Shown here: piece after piece, positions 9,891 through 19,076 of the stretch
Numbering within the stretch: position 1 is the first letter of the stretch
Layout: each line of letters begins with the position of its first letter
NCBI RefSeq assembly: GCF_042932805.1
Contig: NZ_CP170633.1
Span: forward strand, 434,001-498,000
Length of the DNA stretch: 64,000 nt
Source of the DNA: Ascidiaceihabitans sp029251465
Lineage (GTDB): Bacteria; Pseudomonadota; Alphaproteobacteria; Rhodobacterales; Rhodobacteraceae
Direction: 5' to 3'
Notes under the pieces: model-generated
What the model was told of the DNA's origin: nothing
The model's database searches: none
Seen by the model: only the letters and a program-made list of their open reading frames with translations
Program-made: the position numbers and the translations under genes

Positions 9891-11402
9891 TTGGATTTTC
9901 TGTTCTACTTTGGTGATGTCTTTACGCCGTTCAATTTCGGGCTGCTCATTCTGGGCACCGTGTTTGGTCTGATCTTTGGGGCGACCCCGGGATTGTCGCC
10001 AACTATGACCGTGGCTTTGGCGATCCCGTTTACGTTTAAACTTGAACCGGCAGCGGGCCTGATTTTGCTTGGGGCGCTGTATACGTCAACTGTTGCAGGT
10101 GGTGCCGTCAGTGCGATTTTGCTGCGCATTCCGGGGGCCCCTGCGAATATCGCCACGACCCTAGATGGCAACGCGATGGCGAAAAAGGGCGAGGGCGCAA
10201 AGGCGCTACAATTGTCGTTCCTCGCGTCCTTGGTTGGTGGCCTCTTCGGGGTCTTTTTGCTGATCACTTTGACCAAGCCGCTGTCCGAATGGGCGTTAAT
10301 CTTTGGCCCGTCTGAACTGTTCTGGCTGGCGATCTTGGGCGTTACGATTATCGGCAGCCTGGATAGTAAATCCTTGGTCAAAGGTTTGCTGTCCGGCTGC
10401 ATCGGAATGTGGTTGGCAACGATCGGATTTGACGACATGCTGGGCGCGCAACGTTTTGTGTTCCACCCCGCATTGGGCGGCGGCATCAACATCATCGCGG
10501 CGTTGATCGGTCTGTTTGCAATTCCACAAGTCATCGCGATGTTCGCAGGGGGTCGCATTGATTCCGCCGCCGAGGTCATCAAAGTTCAAAAACACAAAGT
10601 TACCGACGCCGTCAAAGAGCTTTGGAACCGGAAACGCGCGGCAGGGATCGGCACCATTGTCGGATCGATCATCGGTTTGATCCCCGGCGTTGGCGGGCAG
10701 ATTGCAGGGCTTGTGGCCTACGATCAGGCCAAGAAGTTCTCGTCTGAAAAGGACAAATTCGGCACCGGCCATTCCGAAGGTGTCATCGCCGCCGAGGCCG
10801 CCAACAATGCGATGGTTGGCCCGTCGTTGGTACCTTTGTTGACGCTGTCCATCCCGGGTTCGCCCACGGCGGCAGTGTTGTTGGGTGGTTTGCTGATCCA
10901 CGGTATTTTCCCCGGCCCGGACTTGTTTATCAACCACGCGGATGTGGCGTGGACGTTCATCAATTCGATGCTGATCGGGCAGATTTTGATGTGTGTGTTT
11001 GGCATCTTTGTCGCCGGGCTGGCCGCGAAGGTCGCACAAGTCCCCAAGCACGTTATGGCCGCAATCGTTTTGGCGCTGGCCGTGTTCGGCAGCTATTCGG
11101 TGCAATCGAGCATGGGCGACGTCTATGTCATGGCGACCCTCGGTGTGATGATGTATTTCCTTGAGCGGTTTGGCTTTTCCGCAGCCCCGTTGGTGTTGGG
11201 CCTGATCCTTGGTCCGATTGCCGAAGAAAACTTTGCGATTGGATCGATGATTGCCAATGCATCGGACGGATTGGCACCGTATTTCCTGACTGGCCGTCTG
11301 AACCTAATTTTGATCGCGATGGTGATTGCATCAATCGTCTACTCGGGCTGGATGGAAGTACGCTCGCGCCGCTACACCTCCAAAGAGGAGATCATGCAAT
11401 GA
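9891..11402 (+). CDS. Tripartite tricarboxylate-type transporter, large permease TctA
   Basis: Large membrane subunit of a TTT-family secondary uptake system, 503 aa, the usual TctA length. I place the start at TTG 9891, eight bases after GGGAGG; longer in-frame extensions add about 26 residues that do not look like TctA. Family features include the Gly/Pro-rich GATPGLSPTMTVALA near the N-terminus, the ATTLDGNAMAKKGEGAKALQ stretch, and a second copy of the glycine signature (IGLIPGVGGQIAGLVAY). About 12 transmembrane segments are apparent. It overlaps tctB by ATGA. With the downstream enzymes it probably imports a C2 sulfonate such as sulfoacetate. Confidence 0.9.
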   Translation: MDFLFYFGDVFTPFNFGLLILGTVFGLIFGATPGLSPTMTVALAIPFTFKLEPAAGLILLGALYTSTVAGGAVSAILLRIPGAPANIATTLDGNAMAKKGEGAKALQLSFLASLVGGLFGVFLLITLTKPLSEWALIFGPSELFWLAILGVTIIGSLDSKSLVKGLLSGCIGMWLATIGFDDMLGAQRFVFHPALGGGINIIAALIGLFAIPQVIAMFAGGRIDSAAEVIKVQKHKVTDAVKELWNRKRAAGIGTIVGSIIGLIPGVGGQIAGLVAYDQAKKFSSEKDKFGTGHSEGVIAAEAANNAMVGPSLVPLLTLSIPGSPTAAVLLGGLLIHGIFPGPDLFINHADVAWTFINSMLIGQILMCVFGIFVAGLAAKVAQVPKHVMAAIVLALAVFGSYSVQSSMGDVYVMATLGVMMYFLERFGFSAAPLVLGLILGPIAEENFAIGSMIANASDGLAPYFLTGRLNLILIAMVIASIVYSGWMEVRSRRYTSKEEIMQ

Positions 11403-11869
11403 GCGATATTTCCTTGCCCCGCATCCAACATATTGCGGCCTCCGGTGTCGTCGCGGCAGTTGGCGTTTGGGTCACTTACGTCAGCTTTACGCAGCAGCCA
11501 GCCCAAGCGTTCCTGTTTCCGCGCCTGATCGCGACGGTTTTTGTAATCCTCGCGCTGTGGACTTTTATCAAAGCCTGCCTCGGCTGGAGCAAAGTCGGCA
11601 GCGGGCTAAGCGCACGCGATTGCAAACGGCTGGCCGTCGGGCTGATCATCGCCTGCATTTATATCTTTTGGATGGCCAAGGGGCTGGGGTTTTACACGGC
11701 CACAGCAATCGCCTTTTTTGTCCTGCTGTCGATCTATGATCCGGCCCCGCATACCGCGCTTAAATCGTGGGTCAAACGCATTGCCATCACCGCGTGTTTC
11801 ATCGCTGTGATGTACGGTCTCTTCGCAAAACTTCTAACTGTGTACACACCGCGAGAGATTTTCTTCTGA
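11399..11869 (+). CDS. Tripartite tricarboxylate-type transporter, small permease TctB
   Basis: Small membrane subunit partnering the TctA-like permease, 156 aa with four hydrophobic segments (starting near residues 12, 37, 77 and 125), the standard TctB topology. Its ATG overlaps the tctA stop codon (ATGA), so translation is coupled. Sequence conservation in TctB is low, so the call rests on topology, length and position between TctA and the binding protein. Confidence 0.85.
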   Translation: MSDISLPRIQHIAASGVVAAVGVWVTYVSFTQQPAQAFLFPRLIATVFVILALWTFIKACLGWSKVGSGLSARDCKRLAVGLIIACIYIFWMAKGLGFYTATAIAFFVLLSIYDPAPHTALKSWVKRIAITACFIAVMYGLFAKLLTVYTPREIFF

Positions 11870-11914
11870 ACCGCAACAGCGGCAGATCTTAACTTTCCTA
11901 GGGAGGAACAAACG

Positions 11915-12883
11915 ATGAAGAAACTACTAGCAGGGGCCGCAATCGGTCTTATGGGTCTGACGACTGCTGCGGCAGCTGATGGCCACGCAAACTATCCTGA
12001 TCGCCCGGTTATGATGGTTGTCAGCTATGGCGCCGGTGGTGCCACCGATTTCCAAGCGCGCATCGTCACGATGACCGCCGGAAACGAGGACGCACTGGGC
12101 ATGCCGGTTGCGATCCTGAACAAGCCGGGGGCCGGTGGCCGTGTCGGTTGGAACTGGTTTGCAACCCAAGCCGACGCTGATGGTTACACGTTGTCTGCCT
12201 ACAACGTCCCACACTTTATCGCGCAATCGATCAAAGGAGGCGTTGAATATTCGACGTCCAGTTTTGAACCGATCGCCAACTGGGGCGCTGACCCTGCGGT
12301 GTTTGTTGTCGCTGCCGACAGTGACATGAATTCGATGGCTGATGTTGTTGCCTTTGCTAAGGAAAACCCGGGCAAGCTGACGTTCTCTGGTGCGGGCCTG
12401 TTTGTAGGTCACCACATTGCGGCGCTGCAAATCGAAAAAGCAGCTGGCGTGAAAATGGCCTACATTCCGACCAAAGGTGGCGGTGCTGCCGCGATGAAGG
12501 CTGTGATCGCTGGCGACGTTATGGGCGGTGTAAACAACCTGTCTGACGCTTTCCGCGCGGCTGCTGCGGGTTCTGTCAAAATCCTTGGTGTCGCTGATCT
12601 GGAACGCTCAGAGTTCCTGCCAGACGTGCCAACGATGATGGAACAGGGGCTGGAAGTCGACAACGCGTCCGTCAACTTCCGCGGCATCATGGTGCCAAAA
12701 GGCACGCCGCAGGGTGTGATCGACAAGCTGGCCGAAACCGTGCCTGCAATGTTCGAAAACGCCCGTGTGCAAAAGCGCATGAAGGCAGGCGGATCACCGA
12801 TGCACGTGATGAACCGTGCCGAGGTTCAGGCGATGTGGGCAGCACGCGAAGCAACTTTGAAAGAGTTGCTGGCGGGTCTGTAA
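11915..12883 (+). CDS. TctC-family (Bug) periplasmic substrate-binding protein
   Basis: Periplasmic receptor of the TTT transporter, 322 aa. A Sec signal peptide (MKKLLAGAAIGLMGLTTAAA) precedes a Bug-fold protein with the family landmarks YPDRPVMMVVSYGAGGATD and the second-lobe sequence AYIPTKGGGAAAMKAVIAGD. A strong GGGAGGA ribosome site lies ten bases before ATG. A stable hairpin follows the stop codon, consistent with this subunit being made in excess over the downstream enzymes. Ligand identity is inferred from context only. Confidence 0.92.
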   Translation: MKKLLAGAAIGLMGLTTAAAADGHANYPDRPVMMVVSYGAGGATDFQARIVTMTAGNEDALGMPVAILNKPGAGGRVGWNWFATQADADGYTLSAYNVPHFIAQSIKGGVEYSTSSFEPIANWGADPAVFVVAADSDMNSMADVVAFAKENPGKLTFSGAGLFVGHHIAALQIEKAAGVKMAYIPTKGGGAAAMKAVIAGDVMGGVNNLSDAFRAAAAGSVKILGVADLERSEFLPDVPTMMEQGLEVDNASVNFRGIMVPKGTPQGVIDKLAETVPAMFENARVQKRMKAGGSPMHVMNRAEVQAMWAAREATLKELLAGL

Positions 12884-12905
12884 AGACACCCCTTTTAACA
12901 CGCAG

Positions 12906-12928
12906 CAGGGCGGCTTATGTCCGCCCTG
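12906..12928 (+). other. Intercistronic mRNA hairpin after the binding-protein gene
   Basis: CAGGGCGG (12906-12913) pairs with CCGCCCTG (12921-12928) around a seven-base loop. No T-run follows, so it is not a canonical intrinsic terminator. Hairpins at this spot in binding-protein operons usually protect the upstream message from 3' decay or reduce read-through; that role is inferred. Confidence 0.5.
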
Positions 12929-12951
12929 TCACCCCCAAAAGGATATCCTCC

Positions 12952-14355
12952 ATGACCCTCCAAAGCGATATTGACGAGGTTGAAGCGATCGTTGCGTCTG
13001 CCCGCGCCGCCCAAACCGCCTACGAGGCGAATGGGTCGCAAATACGTTATGACCGCGCAGCCCAAGCGGCCGCATGGGCGATCATGGAACCAACCCGCAA
13101 CCGTACTCTGGCCGAACTGGCTGTCGAGACAACGGGATTGGGCAACGTGCCTGACAAGATCACCAAAAATCACCGAAAAACGTTGGGTTTGATGCGGGAT
13201 TTGGCAACGGCAAAAACCTACGGCGTGGTGTCTGACAACGCCGACACCGGCATCACCGAAATCGCGCGCCCAGTTGGGGTTGTGGGGGCGGTTGTGCCCT
13301 CGACAAACCCGGCAGCGACACCCGCTAACAACATCATCAACGCTTTGAAATGCGGCAACGCGATTGTGCTGTCGCCGTCGCCCAAAGGTGTGCCGTCGTG
13401 CGAGCGCTTGTTGGAATACATCTACGCCGAATTCGATAAAATCGGCGAAGACAAAGCACTGGTGCAAATGGTGCAAGGGCGCGGGTCCAAGGAAAAAACC
13501 CAACGTTTGTTGGAGATTTCGGACGTGATTGTGGTGACCGGATCGCAAAACAATGTCAAACGGGCCTACACATCCGGCACACCTGCCTTGGCCGTGGGTG
13601 CAGGCAACGTCACCGTGATTGTGGATGAAACCGCTGATCTGGACGCGGCTGCGCAAAAGATTACAGCCTCCAAAACCTTTGACAACGCGACGTCTTGTTC
13701 GTCAGAAAATGCGATTGTTGTGGTCGATGCGGTCTATGATGATTTTGTGGCAGCGATGGCGCGGGCAGGCGGGGCGCTCATCAAAGATGAGGGCCCAATT
13801 GTCGCCAAACTGTGGCCGGACGGGCATCTGAACCGTTCCGTTATTGCCCAAGATGCGGACAAGATGATCGCGGCCTTGGGGATGCAAGGTGACGTGCCAG
13901 CGGACACCAAATTTCTGGCGGTTGAAACAACAGGTGTTGGCCCTGATCATCCGCTGTCTGGCGAAAAACTAAGCCGTGTTGCGGCGTTCTACCGTGCTAC
14001 CGATTTTGAGGCCGCACTGGACCGGGTGGACCAAATTATGGCGTATCAGGGGGCGGGGCATTCGGTTGGGCTTCACTCGATGGACGATGCGCGCGCGCTT
14101 CAGATCGGGATGCGGATCCCGACGTGCCGTGTGATCGTGAACCAAGCGCACACCTTTGCTACGGGCGGGTCCTTTAACAACGGCATGCCGTTTTCTTTGT
14201 CGATGGGATGTGGGTCTTGGGGTGGTAATTCGATCGATGACAATGTGCATTGGAAGCACTTTATGCAGACCACCAAAATTGTCCGTGAAATCCCTGTGCG
14301 CGAGCCAAAAGTCGAGGATATCTTTTCTGATTACTGGGCTGCTGCGGGTCAATGA
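12952..14355 (+). CDS. sauS: Acylating aldehyde dehydrogenase, probable sulfoacetaldehyde dehydrogenase (acylating)
   Basis: CoA-acylating aldehyde dehydrogenase, 467 aa, probably reducing sulfoacetyl-CoA to sulfoacetaldehyde with NAD(P)H. The EutE/AdhE-type landmarks are present: GVVGAVVPSTNPAATP near residue 105, ALAVGAGNVTVIVD, and the catalytic Cys249 in NATSCSSENA. The start at ATG 12952 has AGGA upstream and agrees with the expected family length; a longer frame would run into the binding-protein gene. The stop overlaps the ligase start (ATGA). The pairing with an acyl-CoA ligase under a divergent regulator matches sauRSTU of Cupriavidus necator. A non-sulfonated substrate remains possible. 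Confidence 0.7.
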   Translation: MTLQSDIDEVEAIVASARAAQTAYEANGSQIRYDRAAQAAAWAIMEPTRNRTLAELAVETTGLGNVPDKITKNHRKTLGLMRDLATAKTYGVVSDNADTGITEIARPVGVVGAVVPSTNPAATPANNIINALKCGNAIVLSPSPKGVPSCERLLEYIYAEFDKIGEDKALVQMVQGRGSKEKTQRLLEISDVIVVTGSQNNVKRAYTSGTPALAVGAGNVTVIVDETADLDAAAQKITASKTFDNATSCSSENAIVVVDAVYDDFVAAMARAGGALIKDEGPIVAKLWPDGHLNRSVIAQDADKMIAALGMQGDVPADTKFLAVETTGVGPDHPLSGEKLSRVAAFYRATDFEAALDRVDQIMAYQGAGHSVGLHSMDDARALQIGMRIPTCRVIVNQAHTFATGGSFNNGMPFSLSMGCGSWGGNSIDDNVHWKHFMQTTKIVREIPVREPKVEDIFSDYWAAAGQ

Positions 14356-15836
14356 AGCTGGAGCTGGATCACCCCCCCAAAGGCACGGCGCGCGATTGGC
14401 TGGATCACCGTGCGGACACGGGTGGCATAGCGTTTCAATTTTGCGAGGACGGCACGTCGCTCAGTTGGGCTGATTTGCGCAGCGAGGCGGCAGGTCTTGC
14501 GGCGATGCTGACCGGCAAAGGGATCGCCAAGGGCGAAAGCGTTGCGATCTTGTGCCCCAATGGGCGTGCGGGTGTCTTGGCGACATACGGGGCGCTTTAC
14601 GGCGGGTTTCGCGCAACAATGATCAACCTCGCGGCGGGACCGGATGCCGTGGCCTACGCGCTGGACCATTCCGAGGCACGGTTTGCGTTCGTGGACGAAA
14701 GTGCGCATGGTCTGTTTGATCAGGCGAATGTAGGGAATATCGAGAAGTTAGAGTGGGTTGTGGGGAAGGCACCACTGTATCCCTTGCAGGCCAGTGATCA
14801 TGCTTTGCTGATGTACACGTCTGGCACAACGGGGCGGCCCAAGGGCGTGGTGCATACCCATGCCAGCTTGCTCGCGGGCGGATGGACGTCAGCGATTGCC
14901 CATGACTTGAGTCCGCAGGATCGCGGGTTTTGCGTGCTGCCAATCTATCACATCAACGGGCTTTGCGTGACTGTGATGGGGGCGTTGGTGTCGGGTGGAT
15001 CGCTGGGCATGACGGCAAAGTTTTCGGCCCGTCAGTTTTGGGATCAGGTTGATGCCGTTGGGGCCACGTGGTTTTCTGTGGTGCCGACAATCATCAGTCA
15101 TTTGTTGCACGGGGCGGCGGACCCCTCGGCTGAGACGAAGGCGCGTTTACGCTTTGGTCGCTCTGCCTCGTCCGCATTGGCACCGGATGTTCAGAGGTCG
15201 TTTGAGACGCAGTTTGACGTCCCGATTATCGAGACGATGGGGCTGACGGAAACTGCGGCTCAGATCACATCGAATCCATTGCCGCCCGGTCTGCGCAAGA
15301 TCGGTTCTCCTGGTGCAGCCTATGGAAATGAGGTTGGTGTTTTTGATGCTCGGATGGTGGCATGTGCGGTCGGTGTCGAGGGGGAAATTGCCGTGCGCGG
15401 CCCAAATGTCATGTTGGAATACCTCAAGAACCAAGAGGCAACCCAAGCCACATTTTCAGGTGACTGGCTGCGCACTGGCGACTTGGGTCGCATAGATGCG
15501 GACGGGTATTTGTTTGTTACCGGACGGTTGAAAGAACTGATCATTAAGGGTGGTGAAAACATCGCCCCCCGCGAGATCGACGAGGCGTTGTATTCGCACA
15601 GCGACGTGATCGAGGCCGCCGCTTTTGCGCGACCCTGTGACAGTTACGGCGAGCGGGTCGAGGCCGCTGTGCGTGTGCGCGAAGGATCGGATTTATCCGC
15701 AGCACAACTGATCGAGATTTGCGAAGCGCGTCTGGGGAAATTTAAATCCCCGGACACGGTGCATTTCATGGCGGAGCTGCCAAAAGGGCCTTCGGGCAAG
15801 ATCCAGCGCCTAAAGCTGAGCGAGCTGACAGCCTAG
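14352..15836 (+). CDS. sauT: AMP-forming acyl-CoA ligase, probable sulfoacetate-CoA ligase
   Basis: ANL-superfamily ligase, 494 aa, expected to activate a carboxylate with ATP and CoA. The P-loop signature YTSGTTGRPKG begins at Tyr155. The adenylate-binding ETMGLTETAAQ, the TGDLGRIDADGYLFVTGR hinge and the C-terminal catalytic Lys in GPSGKIQRLKLSEL are all intact. It is coupled to the preceding dehydrogenase by an ATGA overlap, so ligase product and dehydrogenase substrate probably coincide; this supports sulfoacetate to sulfoacetyl-CoA to sulfoacetaldehyde. No xsc or pta gene is in the window, so the final steps must be encoded elsewhere. Family call firm, substrate inferred. Confidence 0.7.
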   Translation: MKLELDHPPKGTARDWLDHRADTGGIAFQFCEDGTSLSWADLRSEAAGLAAMLTGKGIAKGESVAILCPNGRAGVLATYGALYGGFRATMINLAAGPDAVAYALDHSEARFAFVDESAHGLFDQANVGNIEKLEWVVGKAPLYPLQASDHALLMYTSGTTGRPKGVVHTHASLLAGGWTSAIAHDLSPQDRGFCVLPIYHINGLCVTVMGALVSGGSLGMTAKFSARQFWDQVDAVGATWFSVVPTIISHLLHGAADPSAETKARLRFGRSASSALAPDVQRSFETQFDVPIIETMGLTETAAQITSNPLPPGLRKIGSPGAAYGNEVGVFDARMVACAVGVEGEIAVRGPNVMLEYLKNQEATQATFSGDWLRTGDLGRIDADGYLFVTGRLKELIIKGGENIAPREIDEALYSHSDVIEAAAFARPCDSYGERVEAAVRVREGSDLSAAQLIEICEARLGKFKSPDTVHFMAELPKGPSGKIQRLKLSELTA

Positions 15837-15842
15837 CCCCCT

Positions 15843-18830
15843 TTAAGGGGCCGCCGCACTTGCCGTGTTGATCTTGAGCTTCCACCCCTCAATCAGTGTT
15901 CCTTTGGTTTTTAACCGGCTCGTCAGGTAATAAAGCCGCTGGGTCGCGGGCCCGTCAGGTGCCGTTTCAAAACGCTGTTTCAGGTAGTAAGGCGGGATCG
16001 CTTGCGAGTAGAGCGTCGCGGACACGTCAAGCCCGCTGATGTCCGTCCCTTTCGGCAATTTGATCCGATATTCGATTTGATCGGACCCGGGCACAAAAGT
16101 CGCGTCCATCTTGGCGCGCCCTTCGGGCAATGTTGCTTTCATGAACGCGGCGGTGACATCGCTGTCGCCAAATTTCTTCACAAACGCAGGCGTGCCAGGT
16201 TTCAGGGTGCCCTTGGGCGTCAGTCGATTGTCCTTTGGGTGGTAGACGCGGTGCACAAAACTGGTGGTGAATTCCCTTTCAGCGTTTTGGGTCAGCTCCT
16301 CGTAGATTTGCACCTGATCTTGGGCGTCGATCACTTCGTGATGTGGTTGATACAGGGCTTCGCTCGCACCTGCGGGGATGAAATCGAGGAACTCGGTTTT
16401 CAGAGGTTCCTTGTCGGCACCAACAATGACACCTGCATCATTGGAACAGCCCGAGCACCAAACGGTGTCGCCTGCCGCGTTGCTGACACGCACCTCAAGA
16501 AAGGCACGGCGAAAGCCGACGCCGGAGGGCAGCCGATGTCCGGTTTTGTTGGTGACGCCAACCTGTGCGATCAGGGTTTGCCCCTCGCGTTTTACGTCTA
16601 ATGAAACATCGGACGTAAAGTTACGCGCTTGCAGTTCCATCGTATCGAGCGACAGCTGCGCGCCGTTCGTCGCATAGGTCATCGGGTCGGTGCGGCTCAT
16701 GCCCATTTCGGTGGAAAACTGGCGCAACATTTCAACCATGTAGGCATTGAGGCCGACAAAATTGTGCCGCTTGTACCCTTCACGGAAGGGAATCGTGATG
16801 TCGTCGATGGGCAGCAGATTTTCGACATCGGGCAGCGTGCTGTCTTGGATCGTGGCGATCTGCGTGGTGATCGCGTCGATCTTGATGTCGGGGTCACTGA
16901 CGCTTTGGAAGTCATTGTTCATGTGGCAATCTTGGCAGGACGCAGCCGTGCTTTTTTCGTTAAAGATCGAGTTCACCCATTCGAGATAGGTGGCCTGTTC
17001 CACAGAATGTTGAAAGTCGAGCAACCCTTCGGGAAAGGTTGTGCCGTATTCGGATTTTTGAAATGCAGCACCGTTTTTGGCGGCCTGATTGAACACGGCC
17101 TGGTCGGCTTTTGTGTATCCTTCGAGGGGCTCGTCGCGGGCCGCATCCACGTTTGGCAAGTTGATCGTGTGACATGCACCGCACAGCTGGCTGTCTTTGA
17201 TGTAGGGATCAGCGACCGGTGTTACGCCCATGGCATGCTGCATCGGTTTCACTTTGACGCCTTCATAAGGCCCGATCAGTTTGTCGGCATCGGTCAGACG
17301 GAACACGCCTGTCGTACCGTTCATAAGGTAGGTATCAAGTCTGTTGTAATCGGGTTGGCCGGGCCCCTTTTCAGGGGGCGCAATGTGGTGGCAAACCCCG
17401 CATGAAATGCCCTCGCGCGCGAGGTTGCCATACTGGTGATAGTCGAATGTGCCGTCCGAAATTTGTTCGTCCTTTTCGGCGGCTGTCAGGGGGGCGTGCA
17501 ACAGCGTGTAGTCAACTTTGAAATTGTTTGGATCCAACCCTTTGTCCGGTTGCGCATGCGCATCCAACGCCAGTTGTTTCTGACCCATAGCGCCGTGGCA
17601 CGACAGGCAAGTGGTGCCAAGATTAGAAGATAAATCGCCGACGCCGGCCTGTTCCAGCAGCGCAAATTCGCTTTCCAATTGGGCAAAGAAGATCGGATCG
17701 CGACCCGCCAGCCCCATTGGCGACCAACGCCATTCGCCGTATTCGGAAATGTTGTAGCCTTCACCGTAATTCGGGCCTGTTTGCAGGAACATTGTGGTGC
17801 CGGATGGTGGGCCACCCAAGCCACCGTGACATCCGACACAGTTGTCAGAGGTCATAAAATGCTGCGTGTCGTTCGGGCGTGCAGGCACATGATCCAACCA
17901 CTGGCTTGGCAGCGTTTGAACGGTGTCTGCACGAACATTGAGCGGTGGAAATGTCTTTGCAAACGTAGGGTTTATCTGTGTTGGCGATGTTTTCGCTTTG
18001 GCGTTTGATGTCTTCAATGCGGTCTCGTTGTGGAAATAATCTTCGATCAGTTTGGATTCTGACGCGCCGCGCGCTGGACGTTGCCATTCGGGCAGATTGA
18101 ACGGTCCTTCTGGAAAATCAGCCAGCTTGCGCCAGCTTTCATCGACGCTAAAGATCAACGGCTCGCCGGGGTACCCTTCGACATTGTCGAGGGCCGAGAA
18201 AATCAGTTCTTCCGCAGCAGAGGCATGGCACCGCATGCACATACCATCGCCAGCCGAGCCCGATGGGGGTGAAAAGGGCGCGTCAAAATTCGACAGCGTC
18301 GCGTGTTGGTTGACTGAGGCAAAGAACCAGCCGCCATGAGATAACGCGCTGTCCTTGACCATCACGGTCCAATTCAGCCCGCTTTTCTTGAGATACGCGA
18401 GCATGTCTGCCTCGACCTTGGCGGGATTGTCGGGGTGCATGTAGGTCAACAGAGCGCGATACTCATTGTATCGCGCAGAGGGGGACGGAGCCATTTCCTT
18501 GATCACGATTGCGCCGTCGGGCACGACCCCTTTGCGCCCACCTTCAAGCCATGCGATCACTTCGGGTGAGTAATACATGCGCACTGCGGGGTGGATGCCG
18601 TAGTTGGTTTCAAGAACAAATGGTCCAGTGTCGCGCCACGATTTGTCGCGCTTCCAATCCAAACTGACAAAGTCGCGATCGGCGATGAACGGATACAATT
18701 GCGCTTCGTAATCCAGCAGTGGCAACTGCGAAGGCAGCACCAAATCCGCTTTGCGAGGTTCGGCAAATGTTGTGTTCGGTACTGTGGCGACCAAAATCAG
18801 GGCAAACGCCCAGGTGAAAATATGCTTCAT
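15843..18830 (-). CDS. Six-haem c-type cytochrome with N-terminal P460-like domain
   Basis: Periplasmic multihaem cytochrome of 995 aa. The start at 18830 gives a clean signal peptide (MKHIFTWAFALILVATVPNTTFA) with GGAG upstream; a longer frame would add 22 atypical residues. Residues about 30-195 resemble the cytochrome P460 fold (PDGAIVIKEM, NWTVMVKD, HGGWFFASV) and lead directly into the first haem motif CMRCH at 198. Five more CxxCH motifs follow: CVGCH 331, CLSCH 408, CGVCH 477, CGACH 550 and CQDCH 632. The last 350 residues are beta-rich without haem sites. It stands alone, convergent with the ligase gene. Probable redox role; substrate unknown. Confidence 0.85.
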   Translation of the reverse strand: MKHIFTWAFALILVATVPNTTFAEPRKADLVLPSQLPLLDYEAQLYPFIADRDFVSLDWKRDKSWRDTGPFVLETNYGIHPAVRMYYSPEVIAWLEGGRKGVVPDGAIVIKEMAPSPSARYNEYRALLTYMHPDNPAKVEADMLAYLKKSGLNWTVMVKDSALSHGGWFFASVNQHATLSNFDAPFSPPSGSAGDGMCMRCHASAAEELIFSALDNVEGYPGEPLIFSVDESWRKLADFPEGPFNLPEWQRPARGASESKLIEDYFHNETALKTSNAKAKTSPTQINPTFAKTFPPLNVRADTVQTLPSQWLDHVPARPNDTQHFMTSDNCVGCHGGLGGPPSGTTMFLQTGPNYGEGYNISEYGEWRWSPMGLAGRDPIFFAQLESEFALLEQAGVGDLSSNLGTTCLSCHGAMGQKQLALDAHAQPDKGLDPNNFKVDYTLLHAPLTAAEKDEQISDGTFDYHQYGNLAREGISCGVCHHIAPPEKGPGQPDYNRLDTYLMNGTTGVFRLTDADKLIGPYEGVKVKPMQHAMGVTPVADPYIKDSQLCGACHTINLPNVDAARDEPLEGYTKADQAVFNQAAKNGAAFQKSEYGTTFPEGLLDFQHSVEQATYLEWVNSIFNEKSTAASCQDCHMNNDFQSVSDPDIKIDAITTQIATIQDSTLPDVENLLPIDDITIPFREGYKRHNFVGLNAYMVEMLRQFSTEMGMSRTDPMTYATNGAQLSLDTMELQARNFTSDVSLDVKREGQTLIAQVGVTNKTGHRLPSGVGFRRAFLEVRVSNAAGDTVWCSGCSNDAGVIVGADKEPLKTEFLDFIPAGASEALYQPHHEVIDAQDQVQIYEELTQNAEREFTTSFVHRVYHPKDNRLTPKGTLKPGTPAFVKKFGDSDVTAAFMKATLPEGRAKMDATFVPGSDQIEYRIKLPKGTDISGLDVSATLYSQAIPPYYLKQRFETAPDGPATQRLYYLTSRLKTKGTLIEGWKLKINTASAAAP

Positions 18831-19076
18831 CACAACGCTCCGAAAAATAAATGCAATCAATGCGTGTAGGGTGCGACACTCTGTCCGGTCTGGCAAGGAA
18901 ATTTTGTCGAAATAGCGCGATCTGAAAGATTTTCATCAAATGGTATTTGTTCAAATCCCCAAGGTTCGGGACGGATTAAGCCAACTGTAACGCCTTGGCG
19001 CTACCACCGAACCAAGACGCACTCTTGAGCCGCAATTCGCAGCCCGGGTCGTGCGGCATGGAATAGGGCTTTCGAT

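Noticed and set aside
15836..15856. CCCCTTTAAGGGG as a terminator between the convergent ligase and cytochrome genes
   Set aside because: The stem is only about five base pairs and no T-run follows; it overlaps the gene ends and is too weak to call.
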